64,000 nucleotides of DNA from assembly GCA_963789535.1 (NCBI GenBank), contig CAWBKU010000005.1, positions 372,001 through 436,000 on the forward strand, given 5' to 3'. Each line of letters opens with the position of its first letter. Position 1 is the stretch's first letter. This DNA comes from CAVXHQ01 sp963789535 (GTDB taxonomy: Bacteria > Pseudomonadota > Alphaproteobacteria > Rhodobacterales > Rhodobacteraceae). The notes beneath the pieces were generated by a model that was not told the DNA's origin, did no database searches, and saw only the letters and a program-made list of their open reading frames with translations. This document shows positions 60,021 to 64,000 of the stretch, one piece after another. The position numbers and the translations under genes are program-made.

Positions 60021-60683
60021 CTATTTCCACAAGTTTTCATCCTTATTTCTCACGATGGAGAAGTCTTGAAACGCCGGTCGTGACTTATAGGCCTCTATAC
60101 TGTCCGCCAAGCTCCCAAGAGCGTCACTAATTTCAGCTCGTGATAGGGGGCATCGAGATCCCAAGACTACTGTCTTCAGTTGAAGTGTGTTGGAGAATGA
60201 TTCAAAGTAGTGAGTTTGCTCACCAATTATTTCGCCTCTATTCAAAACATAGAATCCTCTTGATTCTTCTTCATAGGACCACGCTTCAAACTTTGTAAGC
60301 ATCAGTTTCCTAATGTCGTCAGATGAAATATCCTTGAGGTTGTGGTATCCATAGTCGCTTAGCTTCGGTCGACTGGCAACGTACTCAACGGGGTGAAATC
60401 GAGCTTCTTCTACCTCAAATCCTAATGCCATTCCACGCATGTTGTCAGCGTAGTGCCCCCAAAGGAGAGGGTTACTCCAACGCCTACTCATACAGATAAT
60501 TCCACTCTTTCCTCCCAAATGAGCTCGCTTTTCTAGAAGGCTTACTCGCTCTGCTTTTGTTTTCAGCGCCAAACCAATAAATTCAAACTCGTCGTTTAGC
60601 TGGTCGATGCGTGAAATCCGAAGACGCTTTTCTTGTAAGACGCGCAGGCCGCTGTTCAAACTGAGAAAACGATATAGCATCAT
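60021..60683 (-). CDS. DUF2971 family protein
   Basis: 220 residues starting MMLYRFLSLN. DUF2971 hallmarks: LYRF at the N-terminus, ISRIDQLNDEFEF, CMSRRWSNPLLWGHYADNMRGMALGFE in the centre and an AWSYEEESRGFY segment. The family has no established activity but is frequent in genomic islands and defence neighbourhoods. GC content is clearly lower than in the neighbouring genes, consistent with recent transfer. It is divergent from the DUF2075 helicase gene with 142 bases between the starts. Confidence 0.85.
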   Translation of the reverse strand: MMLYRFLSLNSGLRVLQEKRLRISRIDQLNDEFEFIGLALKTKAERVSLLEKRAHLGGKSGIICMSRRWSNPLLWGHYADNMRGMALGFEVEEARFHPVEYVASRPKLSDYGYHNLKDISSDDIRKLMLTKFEAWSYEEESRGFYVLNRGEIIGEQTHYFESFSNTLQLKTVVLGSRCPLSRAEISDALGSLADSIEAYKSRPAFQDFSIVRNKDENLWK

Positions 60684-60825
60684 GTCGACACCCTAACTAC
60701 GAAGTTCAATTTAATGAAGCTTTGCGCTTTCTACCAGTTTCTTCTTGTCCTATCTGATGTACGTGCGTACATACTAGAGCGCCTATCTTTCCTTTTTGGA
60801 ACGATGTTGACTCGAGGTTTGGCAA

Positions 60826-62829
60826 TTGGTCAACTCATATTACGCGGAAACCATCGCTCACTTTCTGTCCGATGGTGCAGACACCATCTTTGGTGAGCTC
60901 TCGCGCAACCACCGCCATGACCTGGAGCAAGAGCAGAAGCGCGCGTGGCTAGAGCAGATCCACATACTGAAGGCTCAGCTGCGTGCCTGGTCGGCCGGCA
61001 CGCTCTACTTCGAATTCAGCATACCGCGGATGGGCAAGCGTGCTGACTGCGTGCTGCTTGTTGAAGGGGTTGTGATCGTCATCGAGTTCAAGGTTGGGTC
61101 AGCCAGCTTCGATCGGCACGCGATTGACCAGGTCCACGACTATGCCCTCGATCTTAAGAACTTCCATCTAGGCTCCCATCACCTGCCAATCGTGCCGGTC
61201 TTAGTCGCAACCAAGGCTATCACTACCGTTGGGGAACTGACTTTAGCTGCAGATGGCGTCGCTGAGCCAATGTGTATCGGCAGTTCAGGAATAGCTGTCA
61301 CGATCGCTGCGGCACTTGCCGCGTCTCCAAGGAGCATCTTAGACGCCACAGTTTGGGATAGCAGCGGGTACCAGCCAACACCGACAATCGTTGAAGCCGC
61401 TCAGGCGCTCTATCAGGACCATGACGTTCAAGAGATTGCCCGGTCGGACGCCGGCGCGAAGAACCTGCAATCGACAAGCGCCCGCATCGCAGAGGTGATC
61501 GAACAATCAAAGCGAACAGGGCGCAAGTCAATCTGCTTCGTAACTGGCGTCCCGGGGGCCGGAAAGACCTTGGCAGGCTTGAACATCGCTGCCAAACGAG
61601 CCGCCGGACACCAAGACGAGCATGCCGTGTTCCTGTCTGGTAACGGTCCTCTGGTGGATGTCTTGAGGGAGGCTCTCGCGAGAGACCAGTCAAACCGCGA
61701 CGGCATCACCAAAACCGATGCCTCACGCCGCGTTCGCAGCTTCCTGCAGAACATCCACCACTTTCGCGACGAATATCTACTGGACCCCAAAGCACCGATC
61801 GAGAAGGTTGTCGTCTTTGATGAGGCCCAACGCGCTTGGACGAAAGAGCAGGCGTCGAACTTCATGCAACGAAAGCGCGGGCAGGACGGATTTTCGCAGT
61901 CTGAGCCGGAGTTCCTCATTAGAGTTATGGACCGCCACGAGGACTGGTGTACGGTTGTATGCCTCATAGGTGGTGGGCAAGAAATCAACACCGGTGAGGC
62001 TGGCATACTCGAATGGCTTAAGTCCCTGGCCACCCATTTTCCGAACTGGGATGTGCATGCGTCCGCGTTGCTTGATGATCCGCACTACACCGTTGATCCC
62101 AAAGCAGTCAGTCTGTTGAAAGCGCCTGCCGTCAAGACGCATGCCGATCTACACCTTTCGGTTTCTATGCGATCCTTTCGGGCAGAAACTCTGTCGGCCT
62201 TCGTTGCCGGCGTCATCGACGGCGATGCTGACCGGGCCTCAGAACTATTCGCGCAAGTGCAGCCGCGCTATCCAATCTGGCTCACCCGAAATCTGCATGA
62301 TGCGCGAACGTGGCTCAAGACATCAGCCCGCGGCACCGAGCGTTTCGGACTTGTTGCGTCGTCCGGCGCACACCGCTTGCGGCCGGAGGGCATCCACATC
62401 AAAGCAGCTATCGATCCACCTACGTGGTTTCTGAACGACCAGTCCGATGTGCGTTCGTCCTACTATCTCGAAGAAGTCGCCACGGAGTTCGACATCCAAG
62501 GACTTGAACTTGATTGGGTCGGCATGTGCTGGGACGCCAATCTTCGCTTTGTCGACGGCGCCTGGCAGCACTTCGGGTTCCGAGGGACCAAATGGCAGTC
62601 CGTTAACGCAGCCGAACGGAAGCTCTACCTCGAAAATAGCTATCGCGTTCTACTGACCCGGGCACGTCAAGGCATGGTGATATTCGTTCCAAAAGGCAAT
62701 TCTGCGGACCGGACGCGGCCGCCAGGTTTCTACGACGGCGCGTTTGACTTTTTGCGCCGTTGCGGTGTCCAAGAGTTGTCGGCGGGCTCTTCCTTCGCGC
62801 CGCAGCGAGTGGCACCCGCGGCAGAGTAG
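60826..62829 (+). CDS. DUF2075 (Schlafen-group-3-like) helicase with N-terminal PD-(D/E)XK motif
   Basis: 667 residues from TTG 60826, nine bases after GAGG. The N-terminal 110 residues contain RADCVLLVEGVVIVIEFKVG, with Asp74 and Glu87-x-Lys89 in a PD-(D/E)XK nuclease arrangement. The DUF2075 helicase core follows: Walker A GVPGAGKT (241-248), Walker B VVVFDEAQRAW (DEAQ 332-335), CLIGGGQEINTGEAG and near the C-terminus YRVLLTRARQGMVIFVP. Nuclease-helicase proteins of this kind occur in defence islands. The stop is three bases before the SNase-like gene, so they are probably co-expressed. Confidence 0.85.
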   Translation: MVNSYYAETIAHFLSDGADTIFGELSRNHRHDLEQEQKRAWLEQIHILKAQLRAWSAGTLYFEFSIPRMGKRADCVLLVEGVVIVIEFKVGSASFDRHAIDQVHDYALDLKNFHLGSHHLPIVPVLVATKAITTVGELTLAADGVAEPMCIGSSGIAVTIAAALAASPRSILDATVWDSSGYQPTPTIVEAAQALYQDHDVQEIARSDAGAKNLQSTSARIAEVIEQSKRTGRKSICFVTGVPGAGKTLAGLNIAAKRAAGHQDEHAVFLSGNGPLVDVLREALARDQSNRDGITKTDASRRVRSFLQNIHHFRDEYLLDPKAPIEKVVVFDEAQRAWTKEQASNFMQRKRGQDGFSQSEPEFLIRVMDRHEDWCTVVCLIGGGQEINTGEAGILEWLKSLATHFPNWDVHASALLDDPHYTVDPKAVSLLKAPAVKTHADLHLSVSMRSFRAETLSAFVAGVIDGDADRASELFAQVQPRYPIWLTRNLHDARTWLKTSARGTERFGLVASSGAHRLRPEGIHIKAAIDPPTWFLNDQSDVRSSYYLEEVATEFDIQGLELDWVGMCWDANLRFVDGAWQHFGFRGTKWQSVNAAERKLYLENSYRVLLTRARQGMVIFVPKGNSADRTRPPGFYDGAFDFLRRCGVQELSAGSSFAPQRVAPAAE

Positions 62830-62831
62830 AT

Positions 62832-63518
62832 ATGATGGAACGTTTCGAAGCTTGGCGAGACAAATTCTCGGGTGAGCCATTTGGAGTCGCGCTTATCGTG
62901 GCGTTGGTCCTCATCGCCATTCTCTCAACTCTAATCCTGCAAAGGTGGACGCGCCGCTTCATGTCTAGGCGTCGTGCAGCAAAACTTGGCGCGAACGTTA
63001 TCTCTATCCACGACCGCCGTCGCGCACGTCGGGCGCGTTCAACCCGTCGGCCCGTCACGCGCAGGCTTGGTCCGTTCATCTTGGTGGTCATGGCCCTTCT
63101 ACTGGTACTGAGTTTCGAGCTGCTGCCCTACCTTGGCCTAAACGACACCACCCTCTCCGGGCGGGTGACTCATGTAAGGGATGGCGACACCATAGAGGTC
63201 AATGGCCAAGCCATCCGCTTGAACGGCCTGACGTGCGACGAACGCGGGACACCCCTCGGGACCCAAGCCACAATGGCAATGCAGGCGTTAGCCTCGGGCG
63301 CGCAGGTAACGTGCACCCTAACCGGTGAACAAACCTATGACCGCGAAGTTGGGCGCTGCGTCTTGAGCGACGGCCGCGACCTTGGGGCTGAAATGATTGC
63401 GCAAGGAGTTTGCGGGCGGTGCGGCCGGTATGACCCACTGCGCACCTATGCTGCAGCGCAGCAAGAAGCGGGGCCGTTTGCCGGGGCCTACCCGGGCTAC
63501 TGTCGGAGCCCATGGTAG
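62832..63518 (+). CDS. Membrane-anchored thermonuclease (SNase)-like protein
   Basis: 228 residues from ATG 62832. Hydrophobic helices at about 18-37 and 83-102 flank an Arg-rich loop; after the second helix comes an SNase-like domain: GRVTHVRDGDTIEVNGQAIR and LNGLTCDERGT, with YDREVGRCVLSDGRDL. The DGDT motif and the Asp/Glu pair are present, but the LxGIDxPE line has Cys for the usual Pro context (TCDE), and the domain is short with several extra Cys (CGRCGRY). Whether it still cuts nucleic acid is unclear. It lies directly downstream of the DUF2075 helicase. Confidence 0.8.
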   Translation: MMERFEAWRDKFSGEPFGVALIVALVLIAILSTLILQRWTRRFMSRRRAAKLGANVISIHDRRRARRARSTRRPVTRRLGPFILVVMALLLVLSFELLPYLGLNDTTLSGRVTHVRDGDTIEVNGQAIRLNGLTCDERGTPLGTQATMAMQALASGAQVTCTLTGEQTYDREVGRCVLSDGRDLGAEMIAQGVCGRCGRYDPLRTYAAAQQEAGPFAGAYPGYCRSPW

Positions 63519-63721
63519 GCACACCCCACCCCATCGACGGCCATTTGGTGCTACCAGGCCCGCCGCCCTCTCGGTCCACCCGAGTTTGAACGCAAGGGGG
63601 ATCATATAAGTGATGTGTATTGACCGAAGCAGCGCCTCGCGTTTCCGCAATATTTTTTGCAGGAATACCACTAATTTCTATCGGGAAAAGAAGGAAATTA
63701 CAAGCTATCATGAGTGGAGCC

Positions 63722-64000
63722 TTATTCGTCGCACCCCCTAAAAGGCATATACGTTGCTACTCCATAAAAGAATTCATCTGGGAACAGCTCTTGCCGCAAA
63801 TCTCTCCAGGCAGTTGTCATTCGAGATAGTGCGTCAGGATCAGAAATTCCTGCTACGCAAGCATCAGAAATGTTGTCGTATCCGATAAGCTCTGCTGTTT
63901 CCGCCGCCTTCTCAGCAGCTGTTCGAAAGCAAACCCAAGTTGAAGAGAAAGTGCGGTTCTGATCTCGGCATATGTCAACTACTACTTCGGCGAAGTCTCC
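63722..64000 (-). CDS. Unrecognised protein, C-terminal part (partial)
   Basis: On the minus strand the frame is open from base 64000 to a TAA at 63722-63724, giving 92 codons of the C-terminus of a gene that starts outside the window. It contains DICRDQNRTFSSTWVCFRTA, LIGYDNISDACVAG and WRDLRQELFPDEFFYG before the end. Composition is protein-like and the GC content is low. No family is recognised. The gap 63519-63721 before it holds no supportable gene. Confidence 0.6.
   Translation of the reverse strand, partial: GDFAEVVVDICRDQNRTFSSTWVCFRTAAEKAAETAELIGYDNISDACVAGISDPDALSRMTTAWRDLRQELFPDEFFYGVATYMPFRGCDE

Noticed and set aside
1..64000. CRISPR array, rRNA genes or a replication origin
   Set aside because: No regularly spaced repeats of CRISPR type, no rRNA sequence, and no rep/par genes or iteron clusters were seen.

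Overview
The window is high-GC DNA of an alphaproteobacterium, most probably a member of the Rhodobacteraceae (Roseobacter group). This rests on the style of the catabolic operons (several ABC uptake systems, TRAP transporter remnant, molybdenum hydroxylase, ATP-type PEP carboxykinase) and on the IS66/IS3/IS5/IS21 elements. No rRNA or intact tRNA gene is present, so the assignment is from gene content only.

Left edge (1-4.4 kb): the 3' end of a dimethylglycine/sarcosine dehydrogenase-like gene, a complete IS5-family element (IS427-type with a frameshift window), a small gene cut by an IS3 remnant, and a truncated IS66 copy. Sugar-type locus (4.6-13.3 kb): an SDR oxidoreductase and an unusual winged-helix/solute-binding-protein fusion read leftward; a ribose-type ABC transporter (binding protein, two permeases, double ATPase) and a ThuA-like gene read rightward. 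A patchwork of IS3 and IS66 pieces (13.3-15.5 kb) sits between stubs of a RidA gene and of a secreted protein.

Catabolic region (16-42.9 kb): a branched-chain-amide type ABC transporter followed by a two-subunit molybdenum hydroxylase; a TauE-like exporter; a dehydrogenase, GST and NitT-type ABC transporter; a C-C hydrolase-like alpha/beta hydrolase; an M24/creatinase-like protein; a TPP-dependent E1 alpha/beta with an E2-like protein lacking its acyltransferase motif; a semialdehyde dehydrogenase; a LacI regulator; a frameshifted gamma-resorcylate-decarboxylase-like amidohydrolase; pckA; a RidA protein; a TrzN/deaminase-like amidohydrolase; and the stub of a TRAP permease. Three near-identical LacI-type palindromes (centre CG, arms GCAA/TTGC) lie in the promoters of three of these units, which suggests one regulon. 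Together the enzymes look like import and breakdown of an N-containing, probably heteroaromatic, compound feeding into central metabolism; the substrate is not determined by the sequence.

A second IS cluster (42.9-48.6 kb) holds an IS21 remnant, an internally deleted IS66 with an in-frame TnpA-TnpC fusion, a complete IS66 with a perfect 8-bp target duplication, and another IS66 fragment. Right part (48.9-64 kb): lower and variable GC, probably one or two integrated islands. It carries a 1440-aa STAND-like NTPase with a C-terminal PD-(D/E)XK-like motif, the 3' part of a tRNA-Thr gene (a probable att site), a coupled two-gene unit of a small HTH-like protein and an nSTAND1 NTPase with a membrane helix and propeller-like tail, a lipoprotein lytic transglycosylase, a DUF2971 protein, a DUF2075 helicase with an N-terminal nuclease-like motif, a membrane-anchored SNase-like protein, and the C-terminal part of an unrecognised gene at the right edge. 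These are the best candidates for uncharacterised defence functions. A separate novelty is a 41-bp hairpin sequence found twice, each time splitting a transposase gene whose frame is restored by its exact removal.
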